This document shows, in pieces, positions 50,014 to 58,752 of a stretch of 64,000 nt of DNA. Position 1 is the stretch's first letter, and the number at the start of each line of letters is the position of its first letter. The notes under the pieces are model-generated. The model worked only from the letters and a program-made list of their open reading frames with translations. It did no database searches and was not told the DNA's origin. The position numbers and the translations under genes were made by a program. The stretch is from Pseudomonas kairouanensis (GTDB lineage Bacteria > Pseudomonadota > Gammaproteobacteria > Pseudomonadales > Pseudomonadaceae), in NCBI RefSeq assembly GCF_004682055.1, contig NZ_QUZU01000017.1:48455-112454 (forward strand). Reading direction: 5' to 3'.

Positions 50014-50108
50014 AAATGTGGGAGGGGGCTTGCTCCCGATAGCGGTGGGTCATTCACAGAAGTGTTGTCTGACCTACCGCTATCGGGAGCAAGCCCCCTC
50101 CCACATTT
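50014..50108. repeat. REPIN with perfect 33-bp arms between cfa and cls
   Basis: Arms at 50014-50046 and 50076-50108 are exact reverse complements over 33 bp (core GTGGGAGGGGGCTTGCTCCC), and pairing continues inward with one mismatch. The convergent position between cfa and cls suggests it may also act as a bidirectional transcript end. Confidence 0.93.
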
Positions 50109-50124
50109 TTCACCGCGTCGCCTG

Positions 50125-51564
50125 TTAGAGAATCGGTGAAATAAGCCGAGCCACCCGCATCCCCAACTGCTGCAAACGCCGAGTCTCGCGGCTTTCTTCC
50201 TGGCTGACTTCGTGGGCCTGGGCAAAATCATCCAGCAGCATGTGCTCCACTTCGCTGGCAAAGGTTTCATCCACGGTCAGCAACATCACTTCGAAATTCA
50301 GCCGAAACGAGCGGTTGTCCATGTTTGCACTGCCGATGGCGCTGATTTCGCTGTCCACCAACACCACCTTCTGATGCAGAAAGCCTGGCGTGTAGCGAAA
50401 TACCCGCACTCCGGCGCGCACGGCTTCAATCGCATAGAGGCTGGATGCGGCATAGACGATACGGTGGTCAGGGCGCGAGGGCAGTAGCAGACGTACATCC
50501 ACACCCCGCAACACCGCCAGGCGCAGGGCAGAGAAAACCGCCTCGTCGGGGATGAAATACGGGCTGGTGATCCATACTCTTTCGGTCGCCGCATGGATAG
50601 CTTCGACGAAAAACAGTGAACAGGTTTCATACGGATCGGCCGGGCCGCTGGCGAGCAGTTGGCAGAGCACGCCATCTTCAGGGTAGGCATCCGGCAGGAT
50701 CAGTGGCGGCAGTTTGCGTGCGGCCCAGAACCAGTCCTCGGCAAATGACTCCTGCAAACAGGCCACCACAGGGCCCGTGACCTGCATATGGGTATCGCGC
50801 CAGGGTGCCAGTGGTGGTTTTTTGCCCAGGTACTCATCGCCCACGTTATGGCCACCCACAAACCCGGTGATGCCGTCCACTACCACGATCTTGCGGTGGT
50901 TGCGGAAGTTGACCTGGAAGCGATTGAGCCAGCCGCTGCGGGTGGCGAACGCCTTGACCTGCACCCCGGCGTCGCGCAGGGATTGCACATAGTGATGGGG
51001 CAGGGCGTGGCTGCCGATGCGGTCGTACAGCACGTAAATGTCGACACCTTCGGCGGCCTTTGCCTTTAACAGGGCGTGCAGTTGGCGGCCGAGTTCGTCG
51101 TCGTGAATGATGAAAAACTGAAACAGTATCGCGGTCTTGGCGTTGCGGATGGCCTCGAAAATCGCGCTGAAGGTGGCTTCGCCATTGATCAACAAGCGTA
51201 CTTCATTGTTGGCCAGGCACGGCATGCGACCCAGCTTGGGCATGGCGCGCAGGGACGCATAGGCGCTGGAGTTGCGCGCGGCCAGGGCTTCCTCGACCCA
51301 GGGGCGCCAGTTCAGCTCGGCGATGGCGGTGTGCATTTCCTGGTTGGCCTGGCGGCGTGCCTGGATGTAGGCGTCGAAGGTGCTGCGGCCAAAAATCAGG
51401 TAAGGGATCAACGTGAGGTAAGGAATAAACATCAGCGACAAGGCCCAGGCGATGGAGCCTTGGGCGGTCCTGACGGTCAGCACCGCATGGATCGCGGCGA
51501 GGGTGCCGAAAAAGTGCAGCGTGGCAATGAAGTAGGCGAGCAGGTGCGGGCCAAAGAAATCCAT
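50125..51564 (-). CDS. cls: Cardiolipin synthase (ClsA-type)
   Basis: Joins two phosphatidylglycerols to cardiolipin in the inner membrane. From ATG 51564 it is 479 residues, the usual ClsA length; two N-terminal membrane helices ([40 protein letters not shown]) are followed by two phospholipase-D motifs, [10 protein letters not shown] near 220 and HQKVVLVDS near 395. GGAG lies 11-14 bases before this ATG, whereas the frame-extending start at 51585 is a TTG. Confidence 0.95.
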   Translation of the reverse strand: MDFFGPHLLAYFIATLHFFGTLAAIHAVLTVRTAQGSIAWALSLMFIPYLTLIPYLIFGRSTFDAYIQARRQANQEMHTAIAELNWRPWVEEALAARNSSAYASLRAMPKLGRMPCLANNEVRLLINGEATFSAIFEAIRNAKTAILFQFFIIHDDELGRQLHALLKAKAAEGVDIYVLYDRIGSHALPHHYVQSLRDAGVQVKAFATRSGWLNRFQVNFRNHRKIVVVDGITGFVGGHNVGDEYLGKKPPLAPWRDTHMQVTGPVVACLQESFAEDWFWAARKLPPLILPDAYPEDGVLCQLLASGPADPYETCSLFFVEAIHAATERVWITSPYFIPDEAVFSALRLAVLRGVDVRLLLPSRPDHRIVYAASSLYAIEAVRAGVRVFRYTPGFLHQKVVLVDSEISAIGSANMDNRSFRLNFEVMLLTVDETFASEVEHMLLDDFAQAHEVSQEESRETRRLQQLGMRVARLISPIL

Positions 51565-51694
51565 GGACGACGATACTCCAGACAATCCAATGCCTAACAG
51601 ACCATGAACGGCTGCGAATGTCGCTATTTTATTTGCCGTGCAACACTGGCCACTTTGCGACGTCTAACGCCCAACATTACCCAGGAGTTACCCG

Positions 51695-52216
51695 ATGAAT
51701 GCTCGTTTGCTCTGCTTAGCCATGGTCACTGGTTTGGCGCTGCCGGTCGCCGCGCAGGCACAGATGCTGGCGCCGGGCTTGTGGGAATTGACCACCAGCA
51801 ACATGAAAGTGGATAACCAGGACCTGCCGGACTTGTCGCTGATCCTCGGCCAGCTCAAGCAACAGATGACGCCTGAACAGCGCGCCATGCTGGAGAAACA
51901 AGGCATCACCATGGCCGGCAAAGGCGTGCAGGTGTGCCTGACCCCGGCGCAGGTGGCCTCCGACTCGATCCCCCTGACCGACCCGCAATCGGGCTGCAAA
52001 CAGGAAGTGACCGACAAGACCGGCAACCAGTGGAAATTCCGTTTCAGTTGCCCCAAAGCCCAAGGGACCGGTGTAGCTACCTTCCAGAGCCAGAAGGAAT
52101 TCACCACCACCGTCAACGGTACCTTCAATGCCACCGGCATCCAGCAGAAGGGCAGCCTGGACAGCCATGCCCAGTGGCTGGGCAACGACTGCGGCACCGT
52201 CAAACCCCGCGCTTAA
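51695..52216 (+). CDS. DUF3617 periplasmic protein
   Basis: A 173-residue exported protein of unknown function. Signal peptide MNARLLCLAMVTGLALPVAAQA, then the DUF3617 pattern: PGLWELTTSNM, MTPEQRAMLEKQGI, a Cys in VQVCLTP, SGCKQEV, RFSCPKAQGTG and a final DCG, giving four cysteines that could form two disulfides. AGGAG lies nine bases before the ATG. Its stop overlaps that of the convergent dihydroorotase gene at TTAA (52213-52216). Confidence 0.88.
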   Translation: MNARLLCLAMVTGLALPVAAQAQMLAPGLWELTTSNMKVDNQDLPDLSLILGQLKQQMTPEQRAMLEKQGITMAGKGVQVCLTPAQVASDSIPLTDPQSGCKQEVTDKTGNQWKFRFSCPKAQGTGVATFQSQKEFTTTVNGTFNATGIQQKGSLDSHAQWLGNDCGTVKPRA

Positions 52217-53550
52217 CGCAGAAAATGCAGGGGCAGGCCCTGGCAGCTGTCAACCACCTGGCCGTTGTGCCACGCCAGGTGGCCGGACACCAATGTGGTG
52301 CTGACGCTGTGCCGGAAGCTGCGCTCGGCAAACGGCGTCCAGCCGCAGCGGCCAAGGATCGGTTGGCTGCTCACAGGTTTGCCTTCGGGCTCGGGCTGGA
52401 TCAGCACCAGGTCGGCCCAATACCCCTCACGCAAATAGCCACGGTCGGGAATGGCGAACAGGTCCGCCACGCGGTGGCTGGTCTTGGCCACCAGGGTGGC
52501 AAGGGGCAGATGCCCATCGGCCACCAACTCCAATAACGCCGGCAGCGCATGCTGCACCAGGGGCAAACCCGACGGCGCCTCTCGGTACTCCAGTTGCTTT
52601 TGCGCCCAGGTATGGGGCGCATGGTCACTGCCAATCACATCCAGACGATCACTCAACAAGGCCAGGCGCAAGGCATCGCGGTCGGCGCGGGTCTTGATCG
52701 CTGGGTTGCATTTGATCTGGTGGCCGAGGCGGTGATAGTCGCGGTCGTCGAACAGCAAGTGGTGCAGGCAGACTTCGGCAGTGATGCGCTTTTGCGCCAG
52801 CGGTTTGTCGTCGAACAGTGCCAGTTCCCGGGCGCTGGTCAGGTGCAGCACATGCAGGCGCGTGTCGTGACGCTTGGCCAATTGCACCGCGAACGACGAT
52901 GAGCGATAACACGCCTCGGCATCGCGGATCAGCGGGTGGGCAACGGCAGGGATGTGCTCGCCGAAGCGTTCGCGCAGGCGTTGCTCATTGGCCAGGATGC
53001 TCGGCGTGTGTTCGCAATGGGCCAGCAGAATGGTGGGCACTTCGGCAAACAGCCGCTCCAGGATGCGCGGGTCGTCCACCAGCATATTGCCGGTGGAGGC
53101 GCCCATGAACACTTTGACCCCGGCCACCTGGGTAGGGTCAAGGGCGGCAATGATGTCGAGGTTGTCGTTGCTAACGCCGAAGTGAAAGCCGTAGTTGGCA
53201 ACCGAATGCAGGGCGGCGCGGCGCTTTTTGTCGGCCAGGGCGTCCAGGTCGAGGGTGGCCGGGTTGGTGTTGGGCATGTCCATGAAGCTGGTGATGCCCC
53301 CGGCTACCGCCGCGCGGGATTCGCTGTAGAAGCTGCCTTTGTCCGGCGCGCCGGGTTCGCGAAAGTGCACTTGGTCGTCGATCATGCCGGGCAACAGCCA
53401 CTGGCCGCTGGCGTCGATTTCCAGCGGCGCGCTGCAGCCTTCGATACTGCTGGCGATCTTTTCAACACGGCCGTTGGATACCAGTACATCGGCGTCGAAT
53501 TCCTGGCCTTCGTTCACCAGGCGGGCATTGCGAATCAGCAGGCGGCTCAT
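52213..53550 (-). CDS. Zur-group dihydroorotase paralogue (PyrQ/PyrC2-like)
   Basis: An amidohydrolase-fold dihydroorotase that would cyclise carbamoyl-aspartate for pyrimidine synthesis. The 445 residues show GMIDDQVHFREPG near residue 55, MDMPNTNP, VKVFMGAS, LLAHCEH, LHVLHLTSARE and GSDHAPHT. The usual HxH metal motif reads Q-x-H, losing one zinc ligand; Lys, the other His residues and Asp remain. It ends an operon behind a Zur box, in line with P. aeruginosa PA5541 (PyrQ), and may serve pyrimidine synthesis when zinc is scarce. Confidence 0.9.
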   Translation of the reverse strand: MSRLLIRNARLVNEGQEFDADVLVSNGRVEKIASSIEGCSAPLEIDASGQWLLPGMIDDQVHFREPGAPDKGSFYSESRAAVAGGITSFMDMPNTNPATLDLDALADKKRRAALHSVANYGFHFGVSNDNLDIIAALDPTQVAGVKVFMGASTGNMLVDDPRILERLFAEVPTILLAHCEHTPSILANEQRLRERFGEHIPAVAHPLIRDAEACYRSSSFAVQLAKRHDTRLHVLHLTSARELALFDDKPLAQKRITAEVCLHHLLFDDRDYHRLGHQIKCNPAIKTRADRDALRLALLSDRLDVIGSDHAPHTWAQKQLEYREAPSGLPLVQHALPALLELVADGHLPLATLVAKTSHRVADLFAIPDRGYLREGYWADLVLIQPEPEGKPVSSQPILGRCGWTPFAERSFRHSVSTTLVSGHLAWHNGQVVDSCQGLPLHFLR

Positions 53551-53552
53551 GT

Positions 53553-54113
53553 TCAGAACTCGTTTTGCAGGGCTTTGTAGCCGCGTACCAGGTCGACATT
53601 GGTGCGTGCCACGTCTTCGGAAAACTCCGAAGCGCTGACACTTACCGGCGGGAATTGGGACAGGTCGGTGTTGGGCCCGATGCGAGTGGTGGAGGGCACG
53701 TAGAACGCGTCCGGCAAATCACGCCCGTCTACCACCGAGTTGTGGCGCACCACGCAGCCATCGCCCACGGCGCAGTTGAACAGCACGCTGTTGAAGCCGA
53801 TAAACACCCGGTCGCCCACGGCGCAGGGGCCGTGGACGATAGAGCGGTGGGCGATGGAGGTGAATTCACCAATGGTCACCGCCGCGCCGGATTTGGAGTG
53901 GATGACCACCCCATCCTGGATGTTGGAGTTGGCGCCGATGGTGATCGGGTCCATGGCGCCGCTGGCGTCGACTTCGTCGGCGCGGATCACGGCATAGGGG
54001 CCGACGAAAACGTTCTCGCCGATGATGACCTTGCCGCAGATGATGGCGGTCTTGTCGACGTAGGCTGATTCGGCAATCACCGGCAGATCGCCGGAAGGGT
54101 TTTTACGGATCAT
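53553..54113 (-). CDS. Gamma-class carbonic anhydrase-like protein
   Basis: A left-handed beta-helix protein of the gamma-carbonic anhydrase family (PA5540-like). The 186 residues contain hexapeptide repeats (AIICGKVIIGENVFVGPYAV) and the three metal-binding His as VVIHSKSG and AHRSIVHG, so the active site looks complete. ATG 54113 overlaps the upstream stop as ATGA and is preferred to 54134. It may replace a zinc beta-class enzyme using iron or cobalt, as proposed for zinc-starved cells. Confidence 0.9.
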   Translation of the reverse strand: MIRKNPSGDLPVIAESAYVDKTAIICGKVIIGENVFVGPYAVIRADEVDASGAMDPITIGANSNIQDGVVIHSKSGAAVTIGEFTSIAHRSIVHGPCAVGDRVFIGFNSVLFNCAVGDGCVVRHNSVVDGRDLPDAFYVPSTTRIGPNTDLSQFPPVSVSASEFSEDVARTNVDLVRGYKALQNEF

Positions 54114-54988
54114 GGTTTGCCCAACGCGGCGCACAGTGTGTTGAGGTTGTATTCGAACAACCCGGTGAAGGTGCTGGCCGGGCCTTCGGCGGCAAGGGCG
54201 TCGGAGTACAGCGTGCCGCCGATCTGCGCGCCGCTTTCATCCGCGATCTGCTTGAGCAGGCGCGAATCCTTGATGTTTTCCATAAACACGGCCTTGACCT
54301 TGTCTTTGCGGATCTGGGTGATCAGTGCCGCGACTTCGGCGGCAGACGGCTCACGTTCGGTGGACAGGCCCTGCGGCGCGAGGAACTCGATGCCGTACGC
54401 CTGGCCCAGGTAGCCGAAGGCGTCATGGGAGGTGACGATGCGACGGTTGCCCGCGGGCAGCGCGCCAAACTTGGTCTTGGCTTCGGCGAGCAGGCGGTAG
54501 ATGTCTTTGAGGTAGGTTTGGCTGTTGCGCTGGTAGTCGGCCTGGTTGGCCGGGTCGGCAGCGATCAGCGCCTTGGTGATGTTGTTCACATAGATTTCGG
54601 CATTGGCCAGGTTGTGCCAGGCATGCGGGTCGGGGATGGTTTCGCCGTCTTCATCCATGGTGTGGGAGATCACGCCCTTGCTGGCGGTAACGACGGTGGC
54701 TTTGGTTTCGGTGCTGGTCACCAGGCGGTCCAGCCACGGCTCGAAGCCCAGGCCGTTCTTGATGATGACGCGGGCCTTGAGCAGTGCCTTGGCATCGTCC
54801 GGGGAGGGTTCGTAGGTGTGGGCGTCGGCGTCCGGGCCGACCATGTTGCTGATCTGGATATGATCGCCCCCGATCTGGTGGGTGATGTCATCCAGAATAC
54901 TGAAGCTGGTGACCACCTGAAGTTTGTCGGCGGCCTGGGCCATCGACAGCGGCAGCAGAATGCTGAACAGCACGAGTAAAGCGCGCAT
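54110..54988 (-). CDS. Zinc-type periplasmic binding protein of ABC transporter (ZnuA/AztC-like)
   Basis: A cluster A-I metal-binding lipoprotein-like solute binder. From ATG 54988 it has 292 residues with signal peptide MRALLVLFSILLPLSMAQA. Ligand positions read His (DADAHTYEP, His57), His (DPHAWHN), His (VTSHDAFG) and Asp (LYSDALA), a His-His-His-Asp set that favours zinc over manganese. It lacks the long His-rich loop of ZnuA. GAGGTG seven bases upstream supports this start. It lies between its permease gene and the carbonic anhydrase gene. Confidence 0.9.
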   Translation of the reverse strand: MRALLVLFSILLPLSMAQAADKLQVVTSFSILDDITHQIGGDHIQISNMVGPDADAHTYEPSPDDAKALLKARVIIKNGLGFEPWLDRLVTSTETKATVVTASKGVISHTMDEDGETIPDPHAWHNLANAEIYVNNITKALIAADPANQADYQRNSQTYLKDIYRLLAEAKTKFGALPAGNRRIVTSHDAFGYLGQAYGIEFLAPQGLSTEREPSAAEVAALITQIRKDKVKAVFMENIKDSRLLKQIADESGAQIGGTLYSDALAAEGPASTFTGLFEYNLNTLCAALGKP

Positions 54989-54999
54989 CGGTAAACACC

Positions 55000-55866
55000 T
55001 CATAAGGATGACAGTGAAGGCGGACGGCGCAGCAAACCGTGCACCGGACCCAAGACCACGGACAGCAAGTACCCGGCGCCCGCCACCAGCACGATGGCCG
55101 GGCCGCTGGGCAACGAGTAGTAGAACGACAGCAACAAACCCAACCACACCGACAGGCATCCGAGCACCGCCGATACCGCGATCAACACCGGCAGGCGCCG
55201 GCTCCAGAAACGTGAGGCAATGGCCGGCAACATCATCAGGCCCACCACCATCAGTGCGCCGATGGCCTGGAAGCCGATCACCAGGTTCAGCACTACCAAT
55301 GTCAGGAACACACCGTGGGCCAGTGGGCCCAGGCGGCTGACGGTCTGCAGGAACAGCGGGTCGAGGGTGTCCAGCAGCAGCGGTTTGTAGATCACCGCCA
55401 TGGCGATCAGGCTGAAGCCGGTGACCCAGAGCATGCCGGTGAGGGTGGTTTGGTCCACCGCCAGGGCGGAGCCGAACAGCAGGTGCAGCAGGTCCAGGCG
55501 TTTACCGGCGATGCCGAGGATCAGCACGCCAGCGGCCAAGGAGATGGGGTAGATGGCCGCCAGGCTGGCGTCTTCGCGCAGGCCGGTGCGGCGGGTGATC
55601 CAGGCCGACAGGCCGGCCATGCCCAAACCGGCGCCGAGGCCGCCGAGGGTCAGGGCGGGCAGGCTGAGGCCGGCGAACCAGAAACCGAGGGCCGCGCCGG
55701 GCAGTATGCCGTGGGCAACGGCGTCGCCGATCAGGCTCATACGGCGCAGGATCAGGAACACGCCCAACGGCGCAGTGCTGCAAGCCAGCACCAGCCCGCC
55801 TATCAGTGCGCGGCGCATGAAGACGAAGTCGACGAAAGGCATCCACAGGTGGGCGGCGAAATGCAT
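55000..55866 (-). CDS. Metal ABC transporter permease (ZnuB/AztB-like)
   Basis: A 288-residue permease with about eight membrane helices (for example ALIGGLVLACSTAPLGVFLILRR) and the family stretch SLIGDAVAHGILPGAALGFW that contacts the ATPase. The start overlaps the ATPase stop as TGATG. The binding-protein start comes 11 bases after its stop, so the three transporter genes are coupled. Confidence 0.92.
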   Translation of the reverse strand: MHFAAHLWMPFVDFVFMRRALIGGLVLACSTAPLGVFLILRRMSLIGDAVAHGILPGAALGFWFAGLSLPALTLGGLGAGLGMAGLSAWITRRTGLREDASLAAIYPISLAAGVLILGIAGKRLDLLHLLFGSALAVDQTTLTGMLWVTGFSLIAMAVIYKPLLLDTLDPLFLQTVSRLGPLAHGVFLTLVVLNLVIGFQAIGALMVVGLMMLPAIASRFWSRRLPVLIAVSAVLGCLSVWLGLLLSFYYSLPSGPAIVLVAGAGYLLSVVLGPVHGLLRRPPSLSSL

Positions 55867-56534
55867 CAGGCCACCTGCATGTGCGGTTGCGGGCGGATCA
55901 GCGCTTTGCTGTCACCGAACAGGCAGCCGGTGCGTTTGATCTGGACGACTTGCTGGGTGTGCTGGCGCACCGATGCGAGGTCATGACAAACAATGACCAC
56001 CGTGCGGCCTTCATCGTGCCAGGCGTGTACATGTTTCCAGCACAGTACCTGGCCTTCTTCGTCGAGGGCGGCGTGGGGTTCGTCGAGCAGCAGCACCGGC
56101 GCTTGGGCCAGGCTCATGCGGGCGAGCAGGGCGCGTTGCAGTTCGCCGCCGGACAATGCCATCAACGGCCGATGTTCCAGGCCGCCGAGGCACCAGTCGT
56201 CCAACACCGCTTCAAGGCGTTGGCTGCGTTGTTGGGGCGTGAGTTGAGTGCCCCAGAAACCGGCGGCGACCAACTCTTGCAGGCTGATGGGGAACTGCCG
56301 GTCGAGGTGCTGCTGTTGAGGCAGGAACGACAGGCCACCACGGCGTGGAACGTCCACCGTCACCTTTCCCGCCAATGGCTTTTGCAGGCCGGCGATGACT
56401 TTGAGCAGGCTGCTTTTACCGGTGCCGTTGGCACCGATGATGCCGGTGAGGCTGCCTTTTTCCAGATTGATATCCAGGGCGGGTGTGAGTGGTTGGCCTG
56501 GGGCGCCCCAACGTAATGCAGTGCAGGTGATCAT
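55866..56534 (-). CDS. Metal ABC transporter ATP-binding protein (ZnuC/AztA-like)
   Basis: A 222-residue ATPase with Walker A GANGTGKSS near residue 35, signature LSGGELQRALLARM near 126, Walker B VLLLDEPHAALDE and the switch His in VCHDLASV. The start overlaps the folE2 stop as ATGA. Inclusion in the folE2 operon behind a Zur box indicates zinc uptake rather than manganese. Confidence 0.93.
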   Translation of the reverse strand: MITCTALRWGAPGQPLTPALDINLEKGSLTGIIGANGTGKSSLLKVIAGLQKPLAGKVTVDVPRRGGLSFLPQQQHLDRQFPISLQELVAAGFWGTQLTPQQRSQRLEAVLDDWCLGGLEHRPLMALSGGELQRALLARMSLAQAPVLLLDEPHAALDEEGQVLCWKHVHAWHDEGRTVVIVCHDLASVRQHTQQVVQIKRTGCLFGDSKALIRPQPHMQVA

Positions 56535-57421
56535 GCAGAGTGTCTCGTCCAGCGGCTTTCAGCGACGGCGTCATGCGCGTGCAGGCTTTCGGCGTGGATC
56601 ACTTTCAGGTGGAAGGCTTTGACGGCATCCGAGCGTTTCAAGGCGAGGTTCAGGCGGCGGGCGGCGTCTTCGCAGAACATCAGGTTCTGGCCGTTGGCCA
56701 AGGCGAAGGCTTGCTCATCCGCGCGTTTTACGGCGGTTTGGACGGCGGTGCCAAGGGCGGCTTCGGCGTCGTTGATCAGGTCAGTCAGTGCCAGATGCTC
56801 ACCTTGCAGATGGACATGTAGCTGGGCGCTGCTGCGCTGACTGTGAGGGGTGGCGACGATGCCGTTAGCGCTGCCGAGCCAGGTCAGCACGTCTTCATGC
56901 TGCAACGGCGTGTTGCCGAAGTCTTCGAGAAATTGCTGCTGAATCAACTGCCTGGCGAGGGCGGCCGAGCAAGGGCAGGTTGAGGAATAAGTAACGTCAA
57001 TTTTTAGTTCCACGTGGAACATCTGGTTTTCCAGACGCGCTTCGATGCTCACCGGGTAGCTTTTCCAGCCGGCTAAAGGGCTGACCAATGCTGGGCGTTT
57101 AAGCAGTAAGTCGGTGTGGATGCGCAGGTAGGCGTTCTTAGATAAACCTTCATGTGTGTCTAGGAAGCGCTGCAGTACATTACGCAGAAGTGCAGGCGTA
57201 AGGGCCTGCTGCTCAAGCATTTCCAGCGCCAGGTACAGGCGTGACATATGAATGCCACGGGCCTCGCCATCGTCCAGGCTGACGCCGGCATCGGCGCGGG
57301 CGCTGAGGCGTTGGCCGTCGATGAGGATTGGCAAGGCAATGCCGCACATACCCACCCAGTCGAGTGGCAAGGCTTGGCGTGAAGCCTGCGCGGCAATATC
57401 CGGCAGAGTCAGCGCATTCAT
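56531..57421 (-). CDS. folE2: Zinc-independent GTP cyclohydrolase FolE2
   Basis: Opens GTP to dihydroneopterin triphosphate, the first step to folate, without requiring zinc, unlike FolE. The 296 residues contain the FolE2 active-site stretch STCPCSAAL near residue 147 and CEDAARRLNLAL near the end. ATG 57421 gives MNALTLPDIAAQ; ATG 57433 and TTG 57442 are alternatives and none has a strong ribosome site. A perfect Zur box is 32 bases upstream. A perfect parS palindrome (57007-57020) lies within the coding sequence. Confidence 0.95.
   Translation of the reverse strand: MNALTLPDIAAQASRQALPLDWVGMCGIALPILIDGQRLSARADAGVSLDDGEARGIHMSRLYLALEMLEQQALTPALLRNVLQRFLDTHEGLSKNAYLRIHTDLLLKRPALVSPLAGWKSYPVSIEARLENQMFHVELKIDVTYSSTCPCSAALARQLIQQQFLEDFGNTPLQHEDVLTWLGSANGIVATPHSQRSSAQLHVHLQGEHLALTDLINDAEAALGTAVQTAVKRADEQAFALANGQNLMFCEDAARRLNLALKRSDAVKAFHLKVIHAESLHAHDAVAESRWTRHSA
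57007..57020. other. parS: parS centromere site (ParB binding) inside folE2
   Basis: GTTCCACGTGGAAC is a perfect 14-bp palindrome equal to the core of the Pseudomonas parS consensus (TGTTCCACGTGGAACC). I saw no second perfect copy in the window. The site lies about 58 kb from the presumed origin, on the same arm as parAB. Confidence 0.85.
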
Positions 57422-57452
57422 GAGCAGGTCCATCGTTGGCAATAATTAGATA

Positions 57453-57467
57453 TGTTATAGTATAACA
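57453..57467. promoter_or_regulatory. Zur box between folE2 and the amidase gene
   Basis: TGTTATAGTATAACA has perfect 7-bp arms around one base and sits in the divergent gap, 32 bases from folE2 and 44 from the earliest amidase start. One Zur dimer pair here could repress both operons when zinc is plentiful. Confidence 0.85.
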
Positions 57468-57510
57468 ATATGTTCGACGATGAATATTCTGCTCCAGCCT
57501 TTTTTCAGTC

Positions 57511-58752
57511 ATGTCGAGTAGGGATGCTCCTCAATTCGCGGTAGTTGTCATGCACAGACGTCAGCTCCTTAACCTGCTTCTTGCCAGTCCCCTGTTCACC
57601 TTGCCGTTTGCGGCGCATGCCACGCAGATCAGCAATGCGCGTTTGTGGCGCTCGGAGGACAAGCTGCGCCTGGTGTTCGACCTCAGCGGCCCGGTGCACT
57701 ACAAGACCTTTTCCCTGACGGCGCCGGAGCGCCTGATCATCGATCTGAGTGGTGCAGGGCTCAGCGGGAATTTCTCCCAGTTGGCGCTGAAGAACAGCGG
57801 TATCACCGCGATCCGCTCGGGGCATTTCGGCAAGGGTGATACGCGCATCGTGCTGGACCTGGCGGCGCCGATGCAGCTCAACAGCTTTCTATTGCCGCCA
57901 CAGGATGGGCAGGGTCATCGCCTGGTGCTTGATTTGACCAGCGCCACCCAGGCACCCCGCCAAATCGCGGATGAGCCCAAGCCGTTGGTGGATAAGGCCC
58001 ATCCCAAACGCGACATCATCGTTGTGGTCGACCCCGGCCATGGCGGAAAAGACCCTGGCGCCGTCGGCTCCAAGGGCCAGCGCGAAAAGGACGTGGTGCT
58101 GTCCATCGCCCAGCTATTAGCCAAGCGATTGAAGCGTGAAAAGGGTTTTGACGTGAAGCTGGTGCGCAACGACGACTTCTTCGTGCCGCTGCGCAAGCGC
58201 GTGGACATCGCCCGTCAGCACAAGGCCGACATGTTTATCTCGGTGCACGCCGATGCCGCGCCACGGCTGACAGCGTCGGGCGCGTCGGTGTATGCGTTGT
58301 CAGAAGGTGGCGCGACCTCCGCCACGGCACGCTTTATGGCGCAGCGTGAGAACGGTGCCGACCTGCTGGGCGCCACCACACTGCTCAATCTCAAGGACAA
58401 GGACCCGATGTTGGCCGGGGTGATTCTGGACATGTCGATGAACGCCACCATCGCCTCCAGCCTGCAACTGGGCAGCTCGATCCTGGGCAGCCTGGAGGGC
58501 ATCACCACCCTGCATCAGAAACGCGTGGAGCAAGCCGGATTCGCAGTGCTCAAGTCACCGGACGTGCCGTCGATTTTGGTAGAGACCGGGTTTATCTCCA
58601 ACACCCGCGACGCTGCGCGCCTGGTCACTGCGCGGCACCAGCAGGCCGTTGCGGACGGCCTGTTCGAAGGCCTTAAACGGTATTTCGAGAAGAACCCCCC
58701 CATGAACAGCTACATGGCCTGGGCCCGGGAACAGAAAAACGCGCAGGTCTAA
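57511..58752 (+). CDS. N-acetylmuramoyl-L-alanine amidase (AmiA/AmiC-type)
   Basis: A periplasmic zinc amidase that cleaves stem peptides from glycan strands. The 413 residues (400 if ATG 57550 is used) have a signal sequence with twin Arg (HRRQLLNLLLASPLFTLPFAAHA), possibly Tat-dependent, an AMIN domain (ISNARLWRSEDKLRLVFDLSG) and an Amidase_3 domain with VVVDPGHGGKDPGAVG near residue 173, FISVHADAA and the late Glu in ILVETGFISN. It is the counterpart of P. aeruginosa PA5538 in the Zur region and a paralogue of the division amidase. Both starts lack a clear ribosome site. Confidence 0.92.
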   Translation: MSSRDAPQFAVVVMHRRQLLNLLLASPLFTLPFAAHATQISNARLWRSEDKLRLVFDLSGPVHYKTFSLTAPERLIIDLSGAGLSGNFSQLALKNSGITAIRSGHFGKGDTRIVLDLAAPMQLNSFLLPPQDGQGHRLVLDLTSATQAPRQIADEPKPLVDKAHPKRDIIVVVDPGHGGKDPGAVGSKGQREKDVVLSIAQLLAKRLKREKGFDVKLVRNDDFFVPLRKRVDIARQHKADMFISVHADAAPRLTASGASVYALSEGGATSATARFMAQRENGADLLGATTLLNLKDKDPMLAGVILDMSMNATIASSLQLGSSILGSLEGITTLHQKRVEQAGFAVLKSPDVPSILVETGFISNTRDAARLVTARHQQAVADGLFEGLKRYFEKNPPMNSYMAWAREQKNAQV

